From Paragordius varius (lineage: Eukaryota > Nematomorpha): a DNA stretch of 64,000 bases. Made by a program: the position numbers and the translations under genes. Below, piece after piece: positions 24,683-37,156 of the stretch. Every line of letters begins with the position of its first letter. Positions within the stretch are counted from its first letter, which is position 1. The notes beneath the pieces are model-generated. The model did no database searches. It saw only the letters and a program-made list of their open reading frames with translations, and had not been told where the DNA came from. Where the stretch lies: contig OZ176051.1 of NCBI GenBank assembly GCA_964247055.1, forward strand, positions 10,292,001 through 10,356,000, in the 5' to 3' direction.

Positions 24683-26319
24683 ACAGTCATGGTAAATTAA
24701 ATGTTTTAGCAAAATTCAACCACATCAGTATCATAAATTATAATTACAAAATTTTTTATGTTTTCAAATTCTATGTTTAAGGACCTGGAAGCTTATGTTA
24801 TATCAAATCCTCCGAATAAAGTCAATTTCGAGGAGACATTAGATACAAAATCGGATTCTGTATCGGAAAACAACAGTATTCAAGAAAAGGGTTTTAAAGA
24901 TTCTAGTATTGGAATTAATAATAGCAAAGTATACATATATCTCCCTAAAACATGTTCATTATGGATTCAAGAGTTGTTGGCTAACATGAATAATGAAATT
25001 TATGAAGCATTTGACTGGCAATATCTTGGGTGAGTAACCTTTTTCTCTTGCTTTTTACTTCAAAATAATTAATACCAAATAAGTTTATTAAATTGGAAGA
25101 CACTAAGTATACATGTTGTTGACACATTTAACTGATTTTTTTCGGGGCATTTTCATAAATAGGAATAATCCCAACAACTTCTGTACACCCGTAAATGAAT
25201 ATTTTGAATGTCATTTTTTAACTTTATTTTTTGGATTTTTGAGACAAAATTAATGTAAATATGTTTGCGGCCATTTTGCATTTTATCACACTAGAAAATT
25301 AAAAAAATGAAAACAGAAAACTTTTTGAGCGACAAATGTTATTTCGTGCTTACTATTGTTTTTAGCAGGCTCACATCGTTTTGATTATTTTTATATTGTT
25401 ACCCTTTTCAGCATGCTCATTCTTAAGCCTTAAAATAAATATTATACCATATGCATTACGTAAAACTATAAAAGACTAATAAATGCTATAATTACATTTC
25501 ATTATTTGTGTGATGCAGGGCAATAAATTTATTTTTCATCGCTTAATGCGATTTAGATTGAAAGTTATTGGAAATTATAAAAAAGTTTAGAGTTAAGCTT
25601 TAACCTTAAAAAACCATTATTATAGCCTTGTAGATTGGGAATAAATTTGTTTGAATTCATAATGTGATTATAAATATTATATTATAGATCAAATATGATG
25701 GAGATATTAAAGAAAGAAGTAGCCAAAGCTTTTATAATTGAATTTACTACCCGATTCGAGCATTTAACACCAAATGCTCTGCTTCAAACTGTCGCGCTTC
25801 AGTGTTATTTTGATTTAGTGATCATGGAACACTTATTTGGAGTCAAAAAATTCCCAGAATTATACAATAAAGTAATTGTTACTTTACAACAAGGGTGTCT
25901 AACACGCGGGCCGCATACCACCCCCCCAAACCCTATAAATACCAAACACGAAATATATAGATTTATATTTTTAATAAGTTTTTGCGATGAAGTAGCCAAA
26001 ATTGTTAATATAAATAGTAGTTTTATTGTCTTCTCGTATCTTTGTTTAATAGCTAATTAAAATTTTATTAATGCCAAAATATTTTTCTAATGCGGCACCT
26101 CGGTATTTTTGAGTTAAAAACGAAGATATATGTTTTTCGACACCCCTGTATTAGAATAAATTTAAATTATATTAATGTTTTATATTTATTTTACAGTTTA
26201 AACAAGCAAAACAAATACTAATTGAAAACCATATCGATGCCCTTGAATACGAGTTAATTAGTGAAAGATTGCAAACAAACGTGATTTGCAATATATCAAA
26301 GTTCTCTCATGCATCCTAA
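18199..26319 (+). CDS. COG1: Conserved oligomeric Golgi complex subunit 1, 18 exons
   Basis: Lobe-A subunit of the COG tether for retrograde Golgi traffic. Exons: 18199-18338, 18361-18427, 18449-18528, 18551-18767, 18792-18965, 19030-19313, 19936-20091, 21451-21680, 22094-22253, 22450-22490, 22518-22581, 23011-23235, 23499-23561, 23627-23689, 24159-24453, 24782-25029, 25688-25871, 26197-26319; 937 residues (human 980). The N-terminus has the family pattern (EELKEIFEKNDLNEIKKIK, GKRYQELLYSALTVSNLRDK); later SDFWSNLSP, LPKTCSLWIQELLANMNNEI and the end LIENHIDALEYELISERLQT align with human COG1. Five introns are 21, 22, 22, 24 and 27 nt. Exon 11 to 12 seems to use a GC donor (22582), and the exon 15 donor (24454) is a choice between weak options. 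AATAAA at 26441-26446. Identity is sure; two junctions are uncertain. Confidence 0.9.
19369..19400. repeat. (AT)16 microsatellite in COG1 intron 6
   Basis: A perfect AT dinucleotide run of 32 bases between exons 6 and 7 of COG1. A second, longer TA run is at 24641-24678. Confidence 0.95.
20092..21450. other. COG1 intron 7, no host exon seen
   Basis: Most of this 1.36-kb intron is AT-rich. Between about 20630 and 21180 the composition is more even, and the minus strand shows broken protein-like stretches (for example HISRAVNEILCFDLEKIDKQ near 21035-20970) that suggest a decayed mobile-element gene. I could not assign a family. Confidence 0.3.
23722..24054. mobile_element. Terminal-inverted-repeat MITE made of small repeats, copy 2
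   Basis: Inverted ends as in 12701-12986: tataccatttacactttaaa plus ttcacccttgaacaattc on the left and the complement (gaattgttcaaggg, gttcgagggtgaata, gtttaagggtaaa) on the right. It is more diverged and slightly longer than copy 1. It lies entirely inside COG1 intron 14, between a 63-base and a 295-base exon. Confidence 0.6.
24641..24678. repeat. (TA)19 microsatellite between short inverted arms
   Basis: A perfect TA run of 38 bases in COG1 intron 15. It is flanked by inverted sequence: ataatgactgtaa to the left and ttacagtcat to the right, so the whole block 24611-24694 could fold as a hairpin or be a tiny TIR element. Confidence 0.85.
25890..26148. mobile_element. hAT-type MITE in last COG1 intron
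   Basis: The left tip is caagggtgtctaacacgc followed by gggccgcat; the right tip reads inward caggggtgtcgaaaaac, with tgcggcacc further in. This is the CAGGGGTGTC(C/T)AAC tip shared with 44917, 45253 and 54862. Target duplications are not clear. It separates COG1 exons 17 and 18 and extends the reading frame of exon 17 into element sequence if unspliced. Confidence 0.6.
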
Positions 26320-26634
26320 TATAATATTAATGAACACTTTGCAATGTTTTTATTTTACGGATTTTATTAATTTATTTTGTCATAAATTTATAGATATATA
26401 GTTAAAATTATCGGGTTTATTTAAATATATGTAATATATAAATAAATTTTATTAAATTAATTATATGTGAACATTGCAGATAAATACATTTAAAGGATAA
26501 TTTTGGCTTACATTGTATTTAAAATTTGAGATGAGGTGTGTAAATTTGCATTTTTATCCATAAATAGAAGTTAATCATATAGGTTAAAAATTTATGTAAT
26601 ATATTTGCATATTATTAAAAGTAAATAATTAATA

Positions 26635-27113
26635 TTATACGGAATAAGAATGTTCAGTGGATATATTTTGAGATGATTCAATAGTAATTTGAGAATTTGT
26701 ATGATTGGAATTATGTTGGTCGATCTTCCTGCTATCGTCTGTATCCTTTTTAACCTCAAACTTAATTTTCTGTAAATACATAACTAAACCATTATAAAAT
26801 AAATTAACTTTTCTGTTCTAATAGCCTATTTTGTTTTTGAATTTCTTCAATATCCATTTGATCATTCTTAGTTTGAGAGATCAATGCTTGTAAATATTCA
26901 GTGGCCTTTTTCAAAATTTGAGCTCTTGATATCTAAAATTTAATAAAACTATACCTTTGATTTATGTATAATAGGTACAACGTCTCTTAAGCTATGAAAA
27001 CTGTCCTTAATGTGATCTCTACGTTTTCTTTCAAGGGCATTATGGTGGGCACGTTTACCGTTCTAAAATTAAAATTGATATTCTACATTAATTTTTGCTG
27101 TAAGATAATCCAT
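26635..27113 (-). CDS. MAX: MAX bHLH-leucine zipper protein, 4 exons
   Basis: Obligate dimer partner of Myc, Mxd and Mnt proteins, binding CACGTG E-boxes. Exons on the minus strand: 27113-27087, 27062-26955, 26932-26809, 26783-26635; 135 residues. The basic region and helix 1 [20 protein letters not shown] are the same as in vertebrate MAX, including the His-Glu-Arg residues that read the E-box. The loop differs (VVPIIHKSK for SVPSLQGEK); helix 2 [14 protein letters not shown] and a zipper ([17 protein letters not shown]) follow, then a Ser/Asn/Gln-rich tail. The acidic N-terminus of vertebrate MAX is absent: only nine residues precede the basic region. All three introns are minute (24, 22 and 25 nt), so the whole gene spans 479 bases. 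It is convergent with COG1, stops 315 bases apart. Identity is very firm. Confidence 0.96.
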
Positions 27114-27734
27114 TTTTTTGGACGTAAACTTTGAAGGTTATTCGTTCTTTGTCATGTTGCTTTTGTTCAAAAATCACGTTATTTTTTGTATGTCGCCAAA
27201 ATTATACCGCTAGGTCATAATAAATTTTCATTATTTTATTTTTTTTTATGTGAGGCTAGAAACAAAAATTAAAATAATTGCTAATTTATTTTTTTTAAAA
27301 TTCGTGAGTTTTAATAACTTGGGGAAACATGCTATAAAAAAGTTAGAATTCGTATGGCGTTTTGGTTGTGGGAATCTTTTTGGTAAACAACCCTGCATAT
27401 GGGAAATCGCAATAGAATTCGCTAAAATTAATGCATACTCCATTTAACATTACCCTAGTTACGTTTTTGGGGTATCAGAGCTTAATTCTGTAAATAAACT
27501 ACTGTTTTGAAAGTTATTTTAGCTAAAATTAATTAGAAACATTGTTATTATTTATTAAATAAAAAAGTTTATATTTCTACAGTTTTGTTCTTTGAAGCAA
27601 AATTGTGACACCCCCAACACGACGATTGAAACAAACTGATATTAAAATTAAAATATATCGAGTTTTTGCTGATTGTTAATTCTTTACCTATCAAAATATA
27701 CCTTATTTCGACTGTTGCGTTAGCGGATTAAAAA

Positions 27735-27895
27735 AATTTAAGAGATGGGCAAAAAGTTTGATATGAGGATTTTTATATAACATTTTTTAAATTTGTATAA
27801 TGCGCTTAAAAGTTCGGCCTATTACCTTAAATTCTAAAAATATTTAAACTTCAAATCACTCTTGGATATAAAACTACTCTAACAGGCCGTGTAAT
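27735..27895. repeat. Dispersed repeat, copy 2
   Basis: Colinear with 17738-17945 through gcaaaaagtttgatatgagg, ttcggcctattaccttaaat, aaacttcaaatcac-tcttgg and aaactactc. Copy 1 lies just upstream of COG1 and this copy about 620 bases upstream of the MAX start codon, so both sit in gene 5' flanks; that may be chance. Confidence 0.5.
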
Positions 27896-28784
27896 AAAAT
27901 TTTGAGATGATAAAAACGTCCAGCATCATGAATTATATAATAAAGTGTTTTTATTATATCCCAAACGCCCTGTTTTCACCATGCACGATAATCTTCACAA
28001 ACCTTTGCCCATAAATTAAATTTTTAAGCAAAATATATATTTTTACCAAAACTTTCTCTGAACTCAAAATTTACCATTAATTTGTATTTTTAAGAAAAGT
28101 AGCACATTTTAAAAGGTTAATAACATTTAGCCCGGTAAGAATTAATAAATATTTGCCTTTTATAGATTTAATTTTTAGAATGAAGCATTTAACTTTCACC
28201 AAAAAAATTTTAATTAACAATATATGCTAAAAATTGCCATTTTCTGATATAGCAATCACAAAAGTCTGAAAAAAAATAACTCGCAAGCGCCAAAACCAAA
28301 AGCACCACATTTTCTTATCATATAAACTTTATCAGGATATTTTGTATACCCCGCGATTTAACGCTGTATTATAAAAATTGAATATTTAACCAAAAGTTCC
28401 CATTTGTGGTGATTTATAATATTAATAAACAAGTTTTGGAGTTTGCTAAATTTTAGATTCTAGCACCTGTAAAATTATATATATTTTATTATATAGGACA
28501 ACAATATTCAATTAAAATCACAAATAAAAAAATAGGTAATTACTTAAGCTCTGTGGTAGGCAGCTCTCTTGGTTAAAATTAGAATCGGAAATTAATAAAA
28601 GCCAAATAAAAGATTAAATATATTTAAATAGATTACCTAGGGATATATCATTTTTAACAGCATTTATCAATCGAGCGTGAAATTACTAGTCACTTGGATT
28701 TTAACGCTATAAATTTTTTAGACTCTAGATCTGTTTACAAAATTCAAAATAATTTAATAAATATTATCAGAGAAAAGGTATCAG

Positions 28785-29230
28785 AATTCTCATGGTGCTT
28801 TGGTTTTTAGGGCCAGATATAAAGGAGTTGTTTTGACTTTTGTTGCAATTCCTCCGTATCGAAAAATCGATGCTTAATATTATTTTTGGTGAAAAGGTGA
28901 ATCATTTCTCCATATATATAAAATATAATTATTAACTATATTATTAGCTAGCTTTATTTCTACAGATTTGGCATCTTAAGTCTCAAATTTTTGGTACACT
29001 CAAATATGGGACTAAAATACAAGCTAAAATGCAGAGATTGCTCGATAATCTTTTAATATACACAGTGTACACAAAAAATATAATAATATAATTTATAAAT
29101 TCGAATGTGTATCAGGAATCTCATGGTGCTTTTTTGGGGGCTTTTAGTGACATAAGAAGTTATTTACGCTTTTGCGGTAATCCAAATAGGAAAATGGCAA
29201 AATTTGAGCACAATTTTCGTAATAAATTTT
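28785..29230. repeat. Two related direct blocks about 320 bases apart
   Basis: Blocks starting at about 28790 and 29115 share tctcatggtgctttt, ttttag, a run with agttgtt/agttattt, gacttttg/cgcttttg and an AT-rich tail. They look like two copies of an old tandem duplication. No open frame is conserved between them. Confidence 0.4.
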
Positions 29231-29639
29231 TTGCTGAATGCTATATGCTTCATTCCAAAATATTTTACTAAAATATATCATAAACTACTTATAAAAAGCA
29301 AAACAATATTTAATTTTTAGGTGCGGGCTCCGAAAGTCCCAAATTTTTTTTGCTTCTCCAAGACAGGTTTGTTCTTTTTAAATAAATGATTACGCGATAA
29401 AATTTATAACAGAGTTAAAATTTGACCCAATTAAAATGAGCGAACATTGTTTAGAAACATTAGGCTATATATTTAGGAGTGGAAATTAATAATAATAATA
29501 CAATACCAGAAATATAACGAGGACTAGCCATAGCCAGGGCTAAAAGGAAGTCGTATCGCAAGATATAAGCTACACAAAAATAACCAAAACTACCAATATA
29601 AAAATTTTAAATACCATAATATTCCCAGCTGCGAAAGCT

Positions 29640-29900
29640 GGGTTTGCAAAATCTAATTAAAAAGTTATGCAATCTTTTAAGCAAACTTGCAGGAAAACTT
29701 GTTAAAAGATGGACGACAAACGCACTAATGAATGGGTCCGCAATACAATCAACTCTAAGACCTTCAAATGATAACAAAACGGAGATTAGGCTACTTTGGG
29801 TACGTCATCCGCAAAAACGAATTGGGGAAAACAATCATGTAGAGGGTAAGCGTTAAAGAGGCAGACCCAGAAAAAGATTGTCACAATAATTAACAGACGA
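29640..29900 (+). mobile_element. Possible LINE-type scrap
   Basis: A short plus-strand frame (29644-29856) reads ATNALMNGSAIQ-type residues and then, after its stop, RGRPRKRL. A basic RGRP tract near the end of a broken frame is common at the C-terminus of LINE polyproteins, but no reverse transcriptase is visible. Treat as a weak call. Confidence 0.25.
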
Positions 29901-31571
29901 CACCCACTTTACGGTTTTAATCTAATTAATTTACCCTCAGACAGATTTCACGAAATTCATCAAAAGTTTAAACTAACTATGTCATTCATTTATTGATATT
30001 TACAAAAGAATCAAAATCTTTAATGAATCCTAAGCTCCAAGATTTACAAGTACCATGAATCCTGATGCATTTTTCTGCATATACAGTCCACAGGGGGCGC
30101 AAAACATCTAAAGAAAAAACATATATTCGGATAAATTTAGGCTCCAATATTATCATATGATTTTGATTGGAGCCTTACAAGCCATTTAACAGAATTGTTT
30201 TACTTTTGTGGTATATGCTTCATAACGAAATTTTGTGATTCACTAAAGATTCAAACAAATATTTAATATAAAATAGCTTTTCAAACAAACAATGCATATC
30301 ATATACGGACCTACTTGTAGTGCAAAATGCTCTATCACGGGCTAAAAATTTAATTTTTTATTAGTTTTTTTGTATATTATTTAAATTTTTTTATAATAAC
30401 TACATATATATAAATTGATAATCGCCTTCAACAATGCATTTATAATGAATCCGAATTCCCTACTTCTATGTCTTTAATTTTGAAGGCGGAGAAAAAGGGC
30501 CTATAAAAATATATCAAATGAAAACACTTTTCTCAATAATGTTTTTATAACCTAACAATGCATTTATCATTTTGCAGCTGAAAAAGTTAAAAGGCGTGTT
30601 CTTTAATTTTTAAACAAATATACTTGTATAACCGTTTCGTTAATTAAATCAAAAGGTGCTTAATATAGTATAATTTAGAGATGATAAACTAGCAACCAAC
30701 CAAGCCGTTGTTATCCAACCGGTCGACCAGCATTTGATACCTACCTTAATTTTTTCCTTTGTAAAGTTTTATCTTTTAAGCTACAATTTTATTTAAATCT
30801 TAAAAACCACGTTGCGATTTTGAGAATTTCAGTTTTGTTTCAACTTTTTCCGACATCGTTTCCGGTGTCAATACATAATTTATTAAATACATTGTCTATC
30901 ATAAGATGTTGCAAAAATCATCCTTTTCAATTAATTCTATGGATGGGTGACTAGATTTATCTAAATCTGATTATTTGACTATCATGACAAAAATAAAGCA
31001 TTGCATTTTATATTATTAAAATAAAATAATATGAAATAGTTGGAAATTGGCTCATGAATTTCAAATTATATTGAAAAGAGAAAATTAATCACTTTTTGTC
31101 AGTAAAATTTAAGAGTGGTGTTGATATATGGTTCTCACATAAGTTGAAAAATACAAATTAACTAAAATACTAAAAAAAGGTTATTATCATATCTATATAA
31201 ATATATTAATGTGCGCATGAATAAATAATTTTTTAATTTATATTTCAACTCTTGTGTGATGGCTCAGTAAAAAATAATTTATAGAGCAATAACTCATCAC
31301 ATATCATATTTATTAAAAGTTTAATTTCCATGACGCAGTTTGGTTTTTTTATGGTTGACATCAAAATAAAATGCGTAAATGAAAGTTAAAATTATATTTC
31401 AATTTTTTCTTCTGTATCGTACATTAACATAATTTAAAATACTTTTTTCGAAAAAAATAATTTTATACCCCCTAAACAAGCCTTGCCAATTATGGCAAAA
31501 CAGAATATATCCGTTATAGGTATAAATGGTTCCGGTTCCTATTAGGGTTGTACTGTACATATGTATCCAAT

Positions 31572-31593
31572 TATAATAATAATAATAATAATA
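31572..31593. repeat. (TAA)n microsatellite
   Basis: A perfect run of the TAA/ATA trinucleotide, about seven units. Confidence 0.9.
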
Positions 31594-32257
31594 AAAATTA
31601 GTAATATATGTGACATGGTAAATTGATTATGGTAATAAGACATATAAAAATATATCAATGTTGTTTTGAATAGGTTTGGTTGGGTACGTAATTTAACGGT
31701 AAAGAACGGTGGTTTAGTAAATAAATAGAACTTCTGCCAATCGTCATAACTTAAATGATAAAATACACCAAAAAATGCTAGAAAAAATGGTATTCAATTG
31801 AATTTTGGTTCAAATATTTTAATCTTAAATACAAATTTTACACATAATTTAAGTATAATTGTTTTCGGCAATTCAAAAATTAGGTTATAAACAACTGGCA
31901 ATGTTAAACAACAAGGAAACACTTAAAATATGATTTCTCCTGCCATGCTGCCAATTTTAATGAACGATTTAGTAAAGAAACTGGGTAATAAATAAATTAA
32001 TCTGATTTTATATCGCAAACCCTTAATAAGAATAACTATCCTCATTTTTATTTTGTTGCAAATATTGAGAGCCAATATGAGTGAATTTAAATGCAGAAAA
32101 ACTTTGCCCTTGAAGCTTAAAAGGGCATATAATTCCATGGTTTTAAATCATTTACACTGCGAACCTGATTTTGTATGTCCATTAATTTTCTTGCTATGCA
32201 ACAAAGGGTAAAAGGGTCTCTAATAACTAAATTTTAAACAGTTAGCATTCATCATGT

Positions 32258-32832
32258 TTAACACTTCGATTCGAATTGGGGTGTCTAAATACCCCAGACT
32301 AAATTTAAGTTAGGATTTGAAAAAACTACTGAAGGAAACGGTCCCAATTTAAATTTATGCTTCTAATAAAAATTATATAAATATGTTAATATATCTAAAT
32401 AAAATTTTGTTTTGAAAAAAAAGTTCCATGTCAAACTACTTCGACTCCTTTTTATTTTACAAAATTTTTGCAAAATATCGTCTTCATTTAATTTTAAGAG
32501 TAAATATAAAGCTAAGTTTTTGTTTAAATTACATCTGATATTGATAGAAATAAAAAAAGCCGTTTATTTTGTGATAATTTTTAATTTTACCATTTCACAC
32601 ATGTCACGTTGACGAAATTTTTACCTTTCGGTTTTAGCTTAAAATAAGTAATATCAAGTATTTTTTGAATAAAATTTTTTTATATTTCGGTGTATTAATG
32701 TTATATAAGTGCAAATTGCCATTGTTTTGATTCCTTCCATATTTTTTAAATTTAATTTTAAACAGACCTGGGGTATCCAACTACCCAATTTGAATCGAAG
32801 GACTGAAATGAATGTGTTGTATCAAGTGTTAA
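32258..32832. mobile_element. piggyBac-like MITE, copy 1
   Basis: Flanked by TTAA on both sides (32258-32261 and 32829-32832). The left tip is TTAACACTTCGATTCGAATT followed by ggggtgtctaaatacccc; the right tip is the complement (acccaatttgaatcga ... caagtgttaa). A subterminal palindrome gggt-a-tacccc is present at both ends. No transposase frame. TTAA duplication is characteristic of piggyBac. Copies 2 and 3 are at 45707-46265 and 52980-53568. Confidence 0.8.
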
Positions 32833-35800
32833 TAAATTGGTCAATAAAAAATAACAAATACGTGTCCTTTATAGATTAATTTATAATATTATTTGCATAA
32901 TTTTTATTTCATATACAATTATCTATGCCCTGTCGCGCGTCACAGTGACATGGTCGAATATTATTTTCTAAGCAAGATATTGAAGATAAAATGGGGGCAC
33001 AGGAAAGATTAATATGAACCTATGTTTCTAGTGAATAATAACTCATTCGTCCAATTAATTTTACTACAGTTCTTCAGATTTATATACTGCGTTTTATATT
33101 TTTAATGATATTCTTTTCAATTAATACTTTTTTTTAATTAATTTATTTGCTAGCCCCCAAAATTATGACTAATTTAATTAAAGACATTTATATATTTGAT
33201 AAATTCCACAATCTATTCAAAAGGAGTAGATACTCACTAGTAATGGAATTTACTTAGAGTTGATGTTATATCCCCTCAATATTTCCCGTTGCCTCACGCG
33301 ATTTTACTAGATAGAAGCGTATTATGCGTCTACAAGTGCTGACTGAAAAAGCTCTATATTCAAATTTAACATTCACAAAACAAATAACCAAGATTCTAAA
33401 AACAAATTTGGTTTAGCAAATTTGGGGAATCTTACAAAAAAGTTATATTTTACAGGGCTAACCTATTATATGGTTCTCTACGACTTGAGATTCATTGAGA
33501 GTTAGCTCATATGTATAGTTAAGACAAACTCAAACTGGACTAATTCAGTACTTTCTTTCTAAATATTGTGCATTGTTTGAATCTTACTTTTGATATGTTA
33601 ATTTATTTATGGATATTTGAGAACAAATATTTATAGTATTTTAATCAATAAGCCAATCATTGTATTAAAATTACCTGGTAATTAGGTTAATTTGTTAATA
33701 AAATGAAATGAAATGGGTATGTTAGTCTATTTGCATCCAAGTTGTTATTTATGAAAGCCATTTAAATATTATAATTTTTTTTACATATTTGATGGAATAA
33801 TTATAATAGCTTTAATCATAAATAATTTATTAATTGCTTCTAGGCTTATTAAAAAATAAATCATTGGTTATATAAGTTCTAATTCTAGCTGGATAAGAGA
33901 TTTTAATATAAACGCGCATACAATAATTCGCTGAAAATATGAATTATGATAGCAATTAAGACAAAATCTGTGAAAAATTGGAAGTCAATTTTTACCAAAT
34001 CTGATATGTTTAATTCTGCGAATTCTTGATGTAAGAAATATATTTGTGGTATAATATATCCAAATAAGTTTTAGCTTTTACTTTGATATAAAAAGGTATT
34101 TTTATATAAACATTAGGTCGATTGAAAGCTTAAGATATGTCATTTTTATTAGACTATAGAGAGTATTAAATTTATGTCAGATAGATATAAATATATATGC
34201 AAATCAACAAAAAAAGATTTCGATAGAGAAATCTACGTATCAGTCAGTGGAGGAGCTAAAGGGGGAGGGGAGGCTGAGGCACCGGGTGTCATAGTAAAGG
34301 GGTCCCCGAATTATAAATTTTTTTATTTTATATAAAAAAAACACCCATTTATGAGTGGTCACGGTTAAAATTTAATTATTTTTTTAAAATGTTAGGGGTT
34401 GTATGGGGAAGGAAGGGGTGGTAATACAAGCTACGCTACTTTTAGATTTTATGCTGTTTTACATGTGGGGGTATTTTTGCCTTTTTTGCGAGAAGCTCTT
34501 GATCTCAAAAAAAATGTGTTTATCTTATAAAATATTAGTATTATATTAATAAACGTACAACTTTCAAACATGGTTAAAAAAGCTCGGCAAGTTCGCAGTA
34601 TTTTGAAAGAATCCATGCCACTGCGAAATGTTCCTGATAAAACTTGTACGGTTTAATTATAAAAGCTTTAAAAATCAATTTTTCTCGATCCAAGCTTTGT
34701 TATAGATTAAAGTTCTTTATTCTTGTAAAATATTTGTCAGAACTAGGGTTGCGCATTTGACTTTTTCAAAAAAGTCCTGTTAGACCCAGTCAGACCATGG
34801 TCATGACCAGTCATGACCACTTTTGTAAATAAATATCATGCGATATTGGATGGAAATAATGTTTGAACGACACTTGCGTTTTTCACTAATAATGTCATGT
34901 TTTTTCTCAAAAGTCTGTGTTATACATTTTTTTGATATTTATTATTTACAAATATTTTCAATCAAAGTTATCAAGAATTTTTGTTTCAAATAAATTTTGC
35001 CACATGCTTGTGGCCTTCTGAATCTTCAAATAAATAAAATTTAACCAGCTTGTTTTACACTTTCTTTCATCATTGAAATATCCAATTATAAAATGTTTTT
35101 ATTTTATTGGTTTACATATATGGAATAATTGTATATTTTGCAAAGTGCTTATTTTATTGTTTTTCGAAATAACTGGATGTGGTTAAATGCTAATGTAATA
35201 AGGATGCATGTTTGACAATTTTATATTGTTAAATTAGCATATTTAAATAAATTTATAATAAAAAATTATTAAAAAACAATTAAATCTTACTATCTCTCTT
35301 TTAAAAAAATTACCACCAATTTTTCAAAACAGCTGTTTTTTAAATGACAATGGTCAAAAAATTAATGGTCAACTAGTCAGAACCATACGTTTGTCGAAGT
35401 CGTTCTTCTCTGACATAGTATTTTAACCCATTATGCCCTCTTTTTTTGCGTTTATAAATTTAAATTTTTTGCTATGGTGTTACAGTATCAATTCTAATAC
35501 TAAATTGCCAAATTAAAATAATTCTTTTTATAAAATAACTTATGTTTTTAGGGATTTTTGAAATTGTTTAAACTGATCCATATCCATCTAAAAATTGAAT
35601 ATTATATTCCATGGACATCGATGGAAAAAATCATTACTATGTGTTTTAGATTTAAAATTGGGCGTTCTTTAATTCATTTAAATCGATACGAAAGTTGACC
35701 TTAATATAACACTTTGTACTTGTAGAATAATATTAGTAATTATTTAAAAGTTTACTTGTTTTTTAACTAACGTTTATTCGAAAATTAGAGTCATACCAAC

Positions 35801-37156
35801 TGGGGAAAAGACGTAACACAGTTTTCATTTCTACATTTATCTAAATTGATTTCTAACTGTAAAATAAGGCAAAAACATTCAAAAAAATTAAAAAAATGTT
35901 ATATGCACCACTTAAAAATTAAACTTTAAATTATTGTTCTTGTTATTCACATTTTATTTTTAATATCTTAAAGTTATAGTTTTTTAACTAAAGGACATAT
36001 TACTGCTGGATATCGTTTTCAAGCTTTTTATTCATTCTGCTTATTGAGCGTTGATCACCACCCAAATATTGTCAATATTCATTATACCGCCATTTAAAAT
36101 TAAACCAGAATTTTAAAGCAAGGTGCATAATGTGGGACGAAGGTTTCTCTAACCAGCTGGTAAAATAGTCGAGATAGGTGAAGTTTCTTTCATAATTATC
36201 GATTTCAAGTGCTAAAAATCTCACCAATATAACACAAACGATTAAAACTAAATGCGATTTAGGCTGTCACTAATTTTTTTCATAGTAAAAACTAGTCTAT
36301 TCAGCAAAATGTATAACTATACATATTTTTTAAATATTTTTTAATGTCAAACAGGATTTCGTGCAAAGACATAATTTGTTTTGCATTAGCTTTTATTTCA
36401 AATTATACATATTGCATTCCTTTTATACAGTAAAGGCCCAAAAAGCATATAAAATAGTGATTGATTTAATATTCCATTTATAGGCCATTTATTTTATATA
36501 CTTTGTTGGTATTCACGTCATTTTAAATGGTACGTATTTATCGGAAAATCAAATATAAATGCTAATATATCTCTGTCTATTCCATCACATTAAATTTTAT
36601 CATAAAAATTATTACACACTAAAATTTATAGTCATTTTTTTTAATATATATATGTCTATACATAAAAATAAATTAATTTTACAGTTTATTCTGCATATGA
36701 TTAATATTTTTGAAATAAAATAAACGAAACAAAGTTTGTTTAGAAATACAATTCTAAATAAATTAATTTTTTTCTGTTTTATGACTTATTTTGTTTAAGC
36801 TTATATTGGAAACCACGGTTTTGTTAAGGATTCCTATTGTACAGTTGTTATCTACTATAACTTTGAATAATATATATTTTTTTAAAACAAAAAATATAAA
36901 ATAAATAGCTAATAAAAAAAAGGTTAATATATCTCATACCATCAATAAAAATGTATTTATTGGTCACAATTTCAATATTTTTTTAAATATTTTATACAGA
37001 TAAATAAATTAATGTTAGTTGTTAGCTGAAATAAGCAGATATAAAATTATGCTTATGTAAGAGTATGATTTTAAATATATTAAAATATATTATAATATAC
37101 GTTAATTTGAACAAAAAATGTAAAAACAAACAGATATAATGCTTTTCTCACATATA
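32833..37156. other. Gene-poor intergenic stretch
   Basis: No host gene was recognised. A hAT-like MITE lies at 34245-34440. Near 34745-34810 and 35340-35400 are short related strings (gaccatggtcatgaccagtc; gacaatggtcaaa, ggtcaactagtcag) that may be ends of a small element. The rest is AT-rich. Confidence 0.35.
34245..34440. mobile_element. Short hAT-like MITE, copy 1
   Basis: The left tip is cagtggaggagctaaagggg and the right tip read inward is agtagcgtagcttgtattac. The G-rich arm (gggaggggaggctgaggcac) and the central string acccatttatgagtggtcac recur in reverse at 47716-47961. There is no coding content. Confidence 0.5.

Larger units (their letters stand above)
27114..32257. other. Gene-poor intergenic stretch
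   Basis: No host gene was found in about 5.1 kb. It holds a dispersed repeat (27735-27895), a pair of related blocks near 28785-28900 and 29110-29230 (each with ctcatggtgctttt), a possible LINE scrap near 29640-29900 and a TAA microsatellite at 31572-31593. The remaining sequence is AT-rich and shows no coding bias. Confidence 0.4.

Noticed and set aside
32412-32612. Open frames in the piggyBac-like MITEs (32412-32612, 53207-53392)
   Set aside because: They arise from Lys/Phe-rich AT sequence of non-coding elements; no DDD transposase motif is present.
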